21,308 bases of DNA from an uncultured Flammeovirgaceae bacterium (lineage in GTDB: Bacteria > Bacteroidota > Bacteroidia > Cytophagales > Cyclobacteriaceae): NCBI GenBank assembly GCA_937138955.1, contig CAKZPJ010000543.1, forward strand, positions 1-21,308, in the 5' to 3' direction. The notes beneath the pieces were generated by a model. That model had not been told where the DNA came from, did not search any database, and saw only the letters and a list, made by a program, of their open reading frames with translations. Positions within the stretch are counted from its first letter, which is position 1, and each line of letters begins with the position of its first letter. Below are positions 8,808 to 15,994 of the stretch, in pieces. Both the position numbers and the translations under genes were made by a program.

Positions 8808-8832
8808 CTAATTATTAAGAGTTGGCAAAAAT

Positions 8833-9453
8833 CTAATCTTCGGTTTCAGCTCCTTCAGTTTCCATTTCGTCCTCTTCTTCACCTTCTTCATCGTCTGACG
8901 CACCACGCAGTGCTCTCGGAATCTCAATAACGGCTACTGAAATAGCATCGTTATCTATAATCTCGTAATTACCCTTAGGTACATCGGCCACTTTAACTGA
9001 TCTACCAAAATCAAGGTCGGTAACATCCAGTTCAATATAATCAGGCATATCCTTAGGAAGTGCTTTAACCCGCAAGAAGTGCCGCTTATGCATTAGCTTT
9101 CCGCCTTTAGCCACACCCTTAGCCGTGCCATTTAGCTGTACTGGAATATCCATCTTAACTAGTTTTCCTTCGTGTAACTCCAGAAAATCAGCGTGTAAGA
9201 TCATCTCATTCACTGGATGAAACTGAATGTCTTGTAAAATGCACCGTCTTTCTTCACCCTCTATATTGAGCGTTACAAAATGAGCTTGGTCAGTGTAGAC
9301 CAAAGGTCGGAAAAGAATCATGGGAGCATAGAAGTGAACTTGTTCATCGCCACCGTACAACACACACGGGACATTTCCCTCTTCACGTAGTCGTGTAGAT
9401 TCTTTTTTGCCGAGATTTGCTCTTTGATACCCTATAATCTCTAACGTTTTCAT
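8833..9453 (-). CDS. rplY: 50S ribosomal protein L25 (CTC/TL5 family)
   Basis: A 206-residue protein of the long L25 (CTC/TL5) type, which binds 5S rRNA in the large subunit. The N-terminal L25 domain (about 1-93) starts MKTLEIIGYQRANLGKKEST and contains REEGNVPCVLYGG, ILQDIQFHPV and HADFLEL. The C-terminal TL5 beta domain (about 94-182) includes VPVQLNG-like and KGGKLMHKRHFLRVKALP sequences. The last 23 residues (184-206) form a highly acidic tail of Asp/Glu, common in Bacteroidota L25 proteins. The start codon follows the prs stop by 11 nt, so the two genes are co-transcribed. A terminator follows. Confidence 0.95.
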   Translation of the reverse strand: MKTLEIIGYQRANLGKKESTRLREEGNVPCVLYGGDEQVHFYAPMILFRPLVYTDQAHFVTLNIEGEERRCILQDIQFHPVNEMILHADFLELHEGKLVKMDIPVQLNGTAKGVAKGGKLMHKRHFLRVKALPKDMPDYIELDVTDLDFGRSVKVADVPKGNYEIIDNDAISVAVIEIPRALRGASDDEEGEEEDEMETEGAETED

Positions 9454-9464
9454 AAGTAATTAAA

Positions 9465-10406
9465 TTAAAATCTGGATTGAGAAATAAATAATGGACTAAT
9501 TGATTCGTATTTATGAATTTTTTTGATTGCGCTGGCAAACATTTCGGCTACCGTAAGTACCCTAATTTTTGAACAATGTTGCTTTAACGGAATAGTATCA
9601 GTGACTACTAGTTCTTCCAGCATAGAATTCTCTATATTCTCGTAAGCAGAACCTGAAAGCACGGCGTGGGTAGCAATGGCGCGCACCGATTGGGCTCCAT
9701 TTTCTTTAAGCACCGCTGCCGCCTTACAAAGTGTACCGGCGGTATCTACTAAATCATCTACAATAACAACATCTTTACCTTCCACGTCACCAATTACCTG
9801 CATCTCAGCCACTTCGTTAGCCCGTTTGCGATGCTTATCACAAATTACCATGTCAGTATGGAAGTACTGAGCGAAATTGCGAGTGCGTTTTACCCCACCA
9901 ACATCAGGCGATGCAAAGATTAAATTCTCCTGAGAGATTTGCTTTAAATACGGGACAAAGATGATACTACCACTGAAGTGATCTACTGGAAAATCAAAAA
10001 AGCCCTGAATTTGCCCAGCGTGCAAGTCGCAAGTCATAAGTCGGTTGGGTGCTGCCGCAGAAAAAAGGTTGGCTACTAACTTTGCTCCAATAGCTACTCG
10101 AGGTTTGTCTTTACGATCCTGACGAGCATACCCAAAATAAGGCACTACTGCGGTAACGTACTTAGCACTAGCTCGCTTAGCTGCATCAATCATGAGCAGA
10201 AGCTCCATCAGATTATCGGTGGGGGCAAAGGTAGACTGCACCAGAAATACATCGCAGCCCCGTACTGATTCGTTAAAGTGAGTAGAGAGTTCTCCGTCGC
10301 TAAAGCGTTCAATGGTTACTTCTCCAAGGGTTTTGCCGTAAGTATGAGCAATTTCTGTAGCAAGTTTTTGGGTAACAGACCCAGAGAAGATTTTAACGGT
10401 AGCCAT
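9465..10406 (-). CDS. prs: Ribose-phosphate pyrophosphokinase (PRPP synthetase)
   Basis: Makes PRPP from ribose 5-phosphate and ATP, feeding purine, pyrimidine, NAD, histidine and tryptophan synthesis. The start chosen is the ATG at 10406 (MATVKIFSGS), giving 313 residues, the usual family length. The frame remains open upstream to 10517, but that extension reads through a hairpin and reaches the tRNA region, so it is rejected. Motifs are ERFSDGE (33-39), the flexible catalytic loop RQDRKDKPR (95-103), CDLHAGQIQGFFD (126-138), KHRKRAN with the preceding CD (189-197), and the PRPP-binding loop VIVDDLVDTAGT (214-225). A purine-rich GAGAGAC upstream may act as ribosome binding site. It is probably transcribed from the tRNA-Gln promoter or from one hidden in the hairpin region, and continues into rplY. 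Confidence 0.96.
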   Translation of the reverse strand: MATVKIFSGSVTQKLATEIAHTYGKTLGEVTIERFSDGELSTHFNESVRGCDVFLVQSTFAPTDNLMELLLMIDAAKRASAKYVTAVVPYFGYARQDRKDKPRVAIGAKLVANLFSAAAPNRLMTCDLHAGQIQGFFDFPVDHFSGSIIFVPYLKQISQENLIFASPDVGGVKRTRNFAQYFHTDMVICDKHRKRANEVAEMQVIGDVEGKDVVIVDDLVDTAGTLCKAAAVLKENGAQSVRAIATHAVLSGSAYENIENSMLEELVVTDTIPLKQHCSKIRVLTVAEMFASAIKKIHKYESISPLFISQSRF

Positions 10407-10440
10407 GAGTTTGTCTCTCTGATAAATAGCTATAAACACC

Positions 10441-10496
10441 AATCGCACGGCGAACCGTCCCGACTCGCAAGAATCGGGACGGTTCGCCGCGCGATT
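10441..10496 (-). repeat. 56-nt near-perfect hairpin between tRNA-Gln and prs
   Basis: Arms at 10441-10463 and 10474-10496 are complementary over 23 bp, and the loop side adds three more pairs around a 4-nt apical loop. Read as minus-strand RNA, the direction of tRNA-Gln and prs, the stem is continuous over 26 bp with two G-U wobbles. On the plus strand the same two positions are A-C mismatches. The arms are GC-rich in AT-rich surroundings. No T-run follows, so it is not an ordinary intrinsic terminator. It may be a processing site that separates the tRNA from the prs mRNA, or a copy of a dispersed palindromic repeat. Confidence 0.85.
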
Positions 10497-10506
10497 AAAT
10501 AGTGAG

Positions 10507-10577
10507 TTGTCCGGCAAGGACTCGAACCCTGAATAAAGGCACCAAAAACCTCTGTGTTACCATTACACCACCGGACA
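10507..10577 (-). tRNA. tRNA-Gln (anticodon UUG)
   Basis: Read on the minus strand the cloverleaf folds completely. The 7-bp acceptor stem is TGTCCGG / CCGGACA and the D stem is GTGT / ACAC. The anticodon stem GAGGT / GCCTT closes the loop TTTTGGT with anticodon TTG. There is a 4-nt variable loop, and the T stem CAGGG / CCTTG closes loop TTCGAGT. The discriminator base is A. CCA is not encoded and must be added after transcription. It lies 101 nt upstream of the prs start, on the same strand and separated by the 56-nt hairpin. Confidence 0.95.
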
Positions 10578-10919
10578 AGCAAATGGGACTGCAAACTTAG
10601 AACATTATGTATACAAAGGCAAAAAATGATTTGTTCATTTTTTAAGATTTTTTCATTCCTAAGAATACTAATTTTGAATAATGCAGTAACAATGCAGGCT
10701 AATAGAATCCCCCAGCATTTGAGTAATACTTTGGTATGTAAGTTGTACTTGTTTTTAGGAAATTTCAGATATCGTTCACTTTCTCTTCGGGGAACAGCGG
10801 CGAAGGTTAAATAAATATAATTTTTTTAATATTAAATTTTACTTTTAAAATATAATTGTCGTATATTTACATAGAAATATTACATTGTAATAAATTATAA
10901 CGAACTTATCGTTCCCAAT
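10578..10919. other. 342-nt AT-rich intergenic region upstream of the exopolysaccharide genes
   Basis: No gene is supported here; a short plus-strand frame over 10554-10814 overlaps the tRNA and resembles no protein. The first 45 nt hold the tRNA-Gln promoter (minus strand). A lone -7-like element TAATTTTG occurs on the plus strand at 10669-10676 without a proper -33 partner. A small GC-rich patch around 10780-10807 can pair CTTCG with CGAAG. Just before the next start codon lie two dyads: TATTAC-ATT-GTAATA at 10878-10892 and AACGA-ACTTA-TCGTT at 10899-10913. These could be operators or 5' UTR structures for the exopolysaccharide operon. Confidence 0.4.
10592..10623 (-). promoter_or_regulatory. 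Bacteroidota-type promoter for tRNA-Gln
   Basis: On the minus strand a -33 element TTTG (10623-10620) is followed after 20 nt by TAAGTTTG (10599-10592), an exact match to the Bacteroidota -7 consensus TAnnTTTG with normal spacing. Transcription would start near 10586, about 8-10 nt before the mature tRNA. It probably also serves prs and rplY. Confidence 0.65.
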
Positions 10920-12332
10920 ATGGATTTCTTACATAAATTAAAAAGAAGTCATTACTCAAAATCACTATTAACGGCCCTGTTGTTAATTGATATCTTGATA
11001 ATCATTGTCTCATTTAGATTGTCATTTGGTCAAGTATCAGTAAACACCTCTGAATATTTACCCGTATATCAGCCTTTTTTAGTTATTTCGGTTTTGCTGT
11101 GGGTTGTTACATCGCTCTTTTGTGATGTGTACCAAACTAGCAACCTGAGAAAGATATCTACAATTTTAATTAGTACCCTATTAAGTTCTCTATTAAGTAG
11201 TGGTGGAGTAGCTATCTATATATTGTTCTTACAACAACATGAGTTTCCTAGTTATTTCTTAATCTCTTTTTCTATTATTTCAGTAGTCTTACTGGTGTTA
11301 GTTAAAGTATTATTATTCGTTGGTTACAAGCGATACCGCTCACTTGACAAAAACAGAAAGAAGGTAATTATTATTGGATACACGCTAACCGGAAAGAATC
11401 TTTATAACTATTTCGTACAAGAGCAACCACTAGGATATAAATTTATGGGCTTTTTTGATGACGGCCTAAAGTTTGTCAATAATGAAAATGATTACCGGGG
11501 TAATTTGAGTCGAGTAAAACAATTCTGTTTATCTGAAAATATTGATGAAATATATTATGCACTGCCCAACAAGGTTTCCTATGTTAAAGATATTGCCAAA
11601 TTTGCTGATGATAATTATATTTACTTTGGTATAGTGCAAGATGCGGGCGGACTCGATCAAATGAGTATTGATACCCAACTCTATGACAATGGGCGTATTC
11701 CAATACTGTCGCCTCGTCGCGATCCACTCAAGATATTTTACAATAGACAGATTAAGAGAGCTTTTGATATTGCGTTTTCTTCTGCCGTAATTTTATTCCT
11801 TTTTCCTTTTATCTTACCGCCTATTGCCATTCTTATTAAATTAGACTCCCATGGGCCAACATTTTTCAAGCAGCTACGCAGCGGAAGAAACGGTAAGCCT
11901 TTTTGGTGCTATAAGTTTCGTACTATGAAAGTAAACAACGAAGCTAACTCCAGACAAGCTGAGAAGAATGACTCTCGAATTACTAAAGTAGGTCAGTTTC
12001 TAAGAAAAACTAGTTTAGATGAGCTTCCCCAATTTTTTAATGTATTCTTAGGTGATATGTCAGTAGTAGGTCCCCGACCTCACATGCTAAAGCATACCGA
12101 AGAGTACTCTGAAATTATTGAGAACTTTAAAGTACGGCACTTCATCAATTCTGGAATTACCGGATACGCTCAGGTGAATGGTTTCAGAGGCGAAACCAAA
12201 GACGATGAACTGATGAAGAAAAGAGTAGAATATGATACATGGTACTTAGAGAACTGGAGCCTTTCTTTAGATATTAAAATTATATTCCAAACAGTTTGGA
12301 ATGCAGTACGAGGTGAAGAAAATGCCTATTAA
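10920..12332 (+). CDS. Polyprenyl-phosphate sugar-1-phosphate transferase (exopolysaccharide priming enzyme)
   Basis: A 470-residue membrane enzyme of the WbaP/WcaJ type that starts exopolysaccharide synthesis by moving a hexose-1-phosphate from a nucleotide sugar to undecaprenyl phosphate. Four predicted membrane segments (about 15-33, 50-66, 82-104, 112-135) precede a nucleotide-binding-like domain (VIIIGYTLTGKNL, 149-161). The C-terminal bacterial sugar transferase domain starts with a hydrophobic hairpin (about 282-304) and contains KFRTMK (332-337), SLDELPQFFNVFLGDMS (365-381, with the catalytic Asp367-Glu368), VVGPRP (382-387) and ITGYAQVNG (413-421). The sugar cannot be read from the sequence; glucose or a related hexose is usual. 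It is the first gene of a three-gene unit ending at the terminator near 14932. The ATG at 10920 gives a normal N-terminus. Confidence 0.93.
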   Translation: MDFLHKLKRSHYSKSLLTALLLIDILIIIVSFRLSFGQVSVNTSEYLPVYQPFLVISVLLWVVTSLFCDVYQTSNLRKISTILISTLLSSLLSSGGVAIYILFLQQHEFPSYFLISFSIISVVLLVLVKVLLFVGYKRYRSLDKNRKKVIIIGYTLTGKNLYNYFVQEQPLGYKFMGFFDDGLKFVNNENDYRGNLSRVKQFCLSENIDEIYYALPNKVSYVKDIAKFADDNYIYFGIVQDAGGLDQMSIDTQLYDNGRIPILSPRRDPLKIFYNRQIKRAFDIAFSSAVILFLFPFILPPIAILIKLDSHGPTFFKQLRSGRNGKPFWCYKFRTMKVNNEANSRQAEKNDSRITKVGQFLRKTSLDELPQFFNVFLGDMSVVGPRPHMLKHTEEYSEIIENFKVRHFINSGITGYAQVNGFRGETKDDELMKKRVEYDTWYLENWSLSLDIKIIFQTVWNAVRGEENAY

Positions 12333-12357
12333 TACTACACAATTAAACTTATATAAC

Positions 12358-12365
12358 TATATTTG
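12358..12365 (+). promoter_or_regulatory. Possible internal -7 promoter element before algD-like gene
   Basis: TATATTTG matches the TAnnTTTG consensus exactly and lies 29 nt before the dehydrogenase start codon, in the 62-nt gap after the sugar transferase gene. No TTTG -33 partner is visible at the right distance, so this is weak evidence for a second promoter. Confidence 0.25.
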
Positions 12366-12394
12366 TAATTGTTTGCACTTTAAAAATAATTGAT

Positions 12395-13705
12395 ATGAAA
12401 ATTAGTGTATTTGGATTAGGTTATGTGGGTGCTGTTTCTTGTGCCTGTTTTGCTAAAAGCGGACATCATGTCATAGGGGTTGATGTCAACCAAAAGAAAG
12501 TTGACTTAATTAATGGAGGGAACTCGCCAATCGTAGAGAAAGATTTGGACGAATACATCGAAGAAGGTGTTAAAAAGGGTACGATTAAGGCAACTACTGA
12601 TATTCACAGTGCGGTTCAAAACTCAGATATATCTATTGTTTGTGTAGGTACACCTAGTCAGATTAACGGAAATATAGATTTGTCTTATATATATCGGGTT
12701 TGCGAAGATATTGCCGAATCGATAAAGACGAAAGATGCCTATCATACTGTTGTTATACGTAGTACGGTAGTACCAGGCACTATTCAAGAATGTGCTCAAA
12801 TAATAGAAGGTGTTTCAGGAAAGAAGCACATAGAAGACTTTGGAGTAGCTTCTAATCCTGAGTTTTTACGAGAAAGTACTGCCATTTATGATTTCTGGAA
12901 TCCTCCTTACACGATAATAGGTACCAATAGTCCTAAGAGTGAAGATCAGCTTGAAGAGTTATACCAACCTATTGATGCTCCTATCTTCAAATTGAAGCCA
13001 GAAGAGTCAGAAATGATTAAGTATACGAATAATAACTTCCATGCGCTGAAGATTACCTTTGCTAATGAAATAGGGAATATCTGTAAAGAGTTGGGAGTGG
13101 ATGGACACAAAGTGATGGAAGTAGTTTCCCGAGATACAAAGCTGAATTTATCTCCTTATTATATGAAGCCAGGATTTGCTTTTGGCGGATCGTGTTTGCC
13201 AAAAGATGTAAGAGGGCTAAATTACCGAGCACAATTGTTAGATGTATCTACCCCGCTACTAAACAGTTTGCTACCGAGTAACGCCTATCAAGTTCAGCGA
13301 GGATTACAAATGGTGTATGATACAGGTAAAAAGAAAGTCGCTTTCCTCGGGTTTGCTTTTAAAGCTGGTACAGATGATTTACGAGAAAGCCCAATGGTAG
13401 ATATGATAGAGACTCTACTTGGGAAAGGATATAGCTTAAGTCTGTACGACAATAATATATCTCTATCTAAACTAATGGGTAAAAATAAAGATTATTTAAC
13501 AGGACATATTCCGCATATTACTCGTCTGCTAAAAGATGATATTCGAGAGGTTATTAGCGGTGCAGAGGTAATCATTATCGGAAATAAAGCTCCTGAGTTT
13601 AGAGAGGTTTTATCGGAAATCCGCCCTGATCAGACAATCATTGATTTAGTTCGGATAGATAAAGAGAAAGTAACCAACGAAAATTATGTCGGAATTTGCT
13701 GGTAA
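12395..13705 (+). CDS. algD: Nucleotide-sugar dehydrogenase, GDP-mannose 6-dehydrogenase (AlgD) type
   Basis: At 436 residues this equals the length of Pseudomonas AlgD, which it resembles closely as recalled, down to the C-terminal GICW. It would oxidise GDP-mannose to GDP-mannuronate in two NAD-dependent steps. Visible motifs are the Rossmann nucleotide site FGLGYVG (6-12), the CVGTPS loop (83-88), RSTVVPGT (122-129) and SNPEFLRESTA (153-163). Further along are MIKYTNN (207-213) with Lys209, the active-site FGGSCLPKD (263-271) with catalytic Cys267, and GFAFKAGTDDLRESP (319-333) in the UDP-binding-type C-terminal domain. Substrate choice (GDP-mannose rather than UDP-glucose) is inferred from overall resemblance. 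It lies between the priming transferase and a glycosyltransferase, and its last 20 nt overlap the latter. Confidence 0.88.
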   Translation: MKISVFGLGYVGAVSCACFAKSGHHVIGVDVNQKKVDLINGGNSPIVEKDLDEYIEEGVKKGTIKATTDIHSAVQNSDISIVCVGTPSQINGNIDLSYIYRVCEDIAESIKTKDAYHTVVIRSTVVPGTIQECAQIIEGVSGKKHIEDFGVASNPEFLRESTAIYDFWNPPYTIIGTNSPKSEDQLEELYQPIDAPIFKLKPEESEMIKYTNNNFHALKITFANEIGNICKELGVDGHKVMEVVSRDTKLNLSPYYMKPGFAFGGSCLPKDVRGLNYRAQLLDVSTPLLNSLLPSNAYQVQRGLQMVYDTGKKKVAFLGFAFKAGTDDLRESPMVDMIETLLGKGYSLSLYDNNISLSKLMGKNKDYLTGHIPHITRLLKDDIREVISGAEVIIIGNKAPEFREVLSEIRPDQTIIDLVRIDKEKVTNENYVGICW

Positions 13706-14903
13706 GCATGTTTTAATAGTTATTGAAAATCTACCTGCCCCCTTCGACAGAAGGGTATGGCAGGAAGCCACCACATTGAAAGAAGAAGGGGCAGATGTGT
13801 CAATCATCTGCCCTAAAATGAAGGGATACACTGAGTCTTTTGAGCGAATAGATGGTATTGACATTTATCGCCATCCGTTACCAGCTGAGGGTCACGGAGC
13901 TTTAGGGTATCTTTTAGAATACTCTTCTGCACTTTTTTGGGAGCTGATACTGTGTGTCAAGATTTTCTTTAAAAAGCGGTTTCATGTCATTCATGGGTGT
14001 AACCCTCCTGATTTGATATTTTTAGTAGCTCTCCCATTTAAGCTTTTTGGGGTTAAATACGTCTTCGATCATCATGATATTAACCCAGAGCTTTATATTG
14101 CAAAATTTAATAAGCAGGGATTATTCTATCGTAGTATGCTCCTGTTTGAGAGGCTTACTTTCAAGGCAGCAGATTATAGTATTGCCACTAATGAGTCTTA
14201 TCGTGAGATTGCTGTCAGACGAGGAGGTATGAACCCAGATAAGGTCACGGTAGTACGTAGTGGCCCTAGTTTAAAGCGATTAAAACTCACCAAGGGTAAT
14301 GCTGATTATAAGAAAGGAAGAAAATTTCTTATTGGCTATGTAGGGGTTATTGGCGTTCAAGAAGGGCTCGATCTATTGATGGAATCGGTACAATATATTG
14401 TAAAAAAGCGACAGGATGTACAGGTAGCTATTGTGGGGGGTGGTACGGCACTGGAAGAGATACAGCTATTGGCTGCAGAAATGGGATTAGCAGAATACGT
14501 AGATTTTTATGGTAGGGTGAGCGATGAAAAGTTAGTCGATGTTCTTAATACCTGTGATGTATGCGTAAATCCGGATAAGCCTACCGAGATGAATAACTTA
14601 TCTACCATGAATAAAATCATGGAGTATATGGCATTGAAAAAACCGATTGTGCAGTATGATCTAAAAGAAGGGCGTGCTTCAGCATTGGAAGCTTCGCTTT
14701 ATGCTAAGAATCATGACACAATAGATTTTGCTAAGAAAATCATGTGGCTGCTGGATAATCCGAGTGAAAGAGAACAAATGGCTGAATACGGATACAACCG
14801 GGTACTTAATGAGCTTTCCTGGGATTATGAGCGAGAAAATCTAATTGGCTTTTACCGTACAGCGTTTAATGTTTCACATACACCTTCCGTCCAACTGGTA
14901 TAG
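13686..14903 (+). CDS. Glycosyltransferase family 4
   Basis: A 405-residue GT-B fold enzyme that probably adds a sugar from a nucleotide donor to a lipid-linked intermediate made by the upstream priming enzyme. The N-terminal acceptor domain starts HVLIVIENLPAPFDRRVWQ (8-26) and includes FDHHDINPE (127-135). The C-terminal donor domain has GYVGVIGVQEGLDLL (217-231), VAIVGGG (247-253), YVDFYGRV (271-278) and the GT4 donor-binding stretch NKIMEYMALKKPIVQYD (309-325) with Glu313. No membrane segment is certain, although 75-97 is hydrophobic. The start ATG overlaps the end of the dehydrogenase gene by 20 nt in a different frame, which suggests translational coupling; no later in-frame ATG near the start preserves the conserved N-terminus. 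A strong terminator follows. Confidence 0.92.
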   Translation: MSEFAGKHVLIVIENLPAPFDRRVWQEATTLKEEGADVSIICPKMKGYTESFERIDGIDIYRHPLPAEGHGALGYLLEYSSALFWELILCVKIFFKKRFHVIHGCNPPDLIFLVALPFKLFGVKYVFDHHDINPELYIAKFNKQGLFYRSMLLFERLTFKAADYSIATNESYREIAVRRGGMNPDKVTVVRSGPSLKRLKLTKGNADYKKGRKFLIGYVGVIGVQEGLDLLMESVQYIVKKRQDVQVAIVGGGTALEEIQLLAAEMGLAEYVDFYGRVSDEKLVDVLNTCDVCVNPDKPTEMNNLSTMNKIMEYMALKKPIVQYDLKEGRASALEASLYAKNHDTIDFAKKIMWLLDNPSEREQMAEYGYNRVLNELSWDYERENLIGFYRTAFNVSHTPSVQLV

Positions 14904-14931
14904 ATGTATGGTTCTACCTTATTGTTTATAG

Positions 14932-14959
14932 GCATCGGCTAACAACCGATGCTTTTTTT
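14932..14959 (+). terminator. Intrinsic terminator of the exopolysaccharide operon
   Basis: A 7-bp GC-rich stem GCATCGG / CCGATGC (14932-14938 and 14946-14952) with a 7-nt loop is followed by seven T. It lies 28 nt after the glycosyltransferase stop codon. Confidence 0.9.
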
Positions 14960-15103
14960 ATGTTTACTGAATTATTGATGAATCTTAAATCAACCAGAAA
15001 TGGCAAGAAAATTGAAATAAGAACATTAGTAAATAGTTAGCATTCGTCTACTTATCATTTTTATGACCTTGCGCAGCTAACATGGTAATACCTAATTAAC
15101 CAC

Positions 15104-15913
15104 ATGATGAAACATACGATATTTTCCGGTGTACTTGCCATATTCTTTTTAGTATCTTGTTCTACTGTTCCGCTTACCGGACGTAGACAACTTAGTTTAA
15201 TTCCCGATTCGCAAATTAATTCGCTTAGTTTTCAAAACTATCAGCAGGTGTTAAGCGAAAGCAAGGTGGTTACTGGTACTAAAGATGCCCGTTTAGTGAA
15301 GAGTGTAGGAGAGAAAATTGCTTATGCAGTAGAAAAATACATGGCTGAGAAGGGCCTTTCTAATGAAATCAAAGACTTTCGGTGGGAGTTTAGTCTCATA
15401 CAAGAAGATGTAGTAAATGCATGGTGTATGCCCGGTGGTAAAGTTGCTTTCTACACAGGTATTATGCCCGTTTGCCAAAACGAAGAGGGGGTAGCTGTCG
15501 TAATGTCGCACGAAATTGCCCACGCTATTGCCGAACACGGTAGTGAGCGTATGTCACAACAACTAGCTGCTCAGATGGGTGGAACAGCACTATCAGTCGC
15601 CTTGCAAAGTAAACCAGCCGCTACTCGTCAATTGGCAAACACTGCTTTTGGATTAGGGGCGCAGTACGGTGTTTTGCTACCTTTTGGGCGTACTCAAGAG
15701 TCTGAAGCCGATGAGTTGGGATTATACTTTATGGCAATGGCTGGATATAATCCCGAAGCAGCAGTACCTTTCTGGCAGCGAATGGCTCAGCAGGGCGGTG
15801 GACAACGCCCGCCGGGGTTTTTATCGACGCACCCTGCCCCGGAAACCCGTATTCGCGACATTAGGCGAATAACTCCTAAAACAAAGAAATATCAGGGAAA
15901 ATACGTTAGGTAG
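15104..15913 (+). CDS. M48 family zinc metalloprotease lipoprotein
   Basis: A 269-residue periplasmic or outer-membrane-associated protease of the M48 family, with one catalytic domain and no TPR region, closer in size to LoiP/YcaL-type proteins than to BepA. A lipoprotein signal ends in LVSC (Cys19), followed by TVPLTGRRQL, typical of this group. The zinc site is SHEIAHAIAEHG (135-146), with ligands His136 and His140 and catalytic Glu137. The third ligand is Glu201 in TQESEADELG (197-206). The STHPAPETRIRDI stretch (241-253) is the usual C-terminal family motif. The role is probably quality control of envelope proteins. Two Met codons in tandem occur at the start; the first is used here. It is monocistronic and convergent with the TPR protein gene, with an inverted repeat between the two. 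Confidence 0.94.
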   Translation: MMKHTIFSGVLAIFFLVSCSTVPLTGRRQLSLIPDSQINSLSFQNYQQVLSESKVVTGTKDARLVKSVGEKIAYAVEKYMAEKGLSNEIKDFRWEFSLIQEDVVNAWCMPGGKVAFYTGIMPVCQNEEGVAVVMSHEIAHAIAEHGSERMSQQLAAQMGGTALSVALQSKPAATRQLANTAFGLGAQYGVLLPFGRTQESEADELGLYFMAMAGYNPEAAVPFWQRMAQQGGGQRPPGFLSTHPAPETRIRDIRRITPKTKKYQGKYVR

Positions 15914-15922
15914 TCTTTATTG

Positions 15923-15994
15923 TACAGCTAACAGTCGATGGTCTACAGCAATTATATTGCTTATATTTCTGTAGACTATTGACTGTCAGCTGTA
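15923..15994. repeat. Long imperfect inverted repeat spanning the ends of two convergent genes
   Basis: Arms at 15924-15948 and 15969-15993 match as inverted copies over 25 nt with 3 transitions, extended by one outer base pair, with a 20-nt centre. It begins 9 nt after the M48 stop codon, and its right arm covers the stop codon and the last five codons (TADSQ) of the minus-strand TPR gene. No T-run follows on either strand, so it is not a classical terminator, though the structure could stop or stabilise both transcripts. It may be a dispersed palindromic repeat. One smaller dyad (CAAT-TAT-ATTG) sits in the centre. Confidence 0.75.

Noticed and set aside
10407..10517. N-terminal extension of the prs reading frame (37 more residues)
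   Set aside because: The added residues are encoded by the palindromic hairpin and resemble no PRPP synthetase; the start at 10406 gives the standard N-terminus and length.
10780..10807. Possible ops/JUMPstart-like element before the exopolysaccharide operon
   Set aside because: The GC-rich patch has GGCGAAGG rather than the ops core GGCGGTAG, and resemblance is too slight.
10554..10814. 86-residue plus-strand frame upstream of the exopolysaccharide genes
   Set aside because: It overlaps the tRNA-Gln gene on the opposite strand, has no family motifs and lies in AT-rich intergenic sequence.
13646..13864. 72-residue minus-strand frame
   Set aside because: Antisense shadow of the dehydrogenase and glycosyltransferase genes with no motif of its own.
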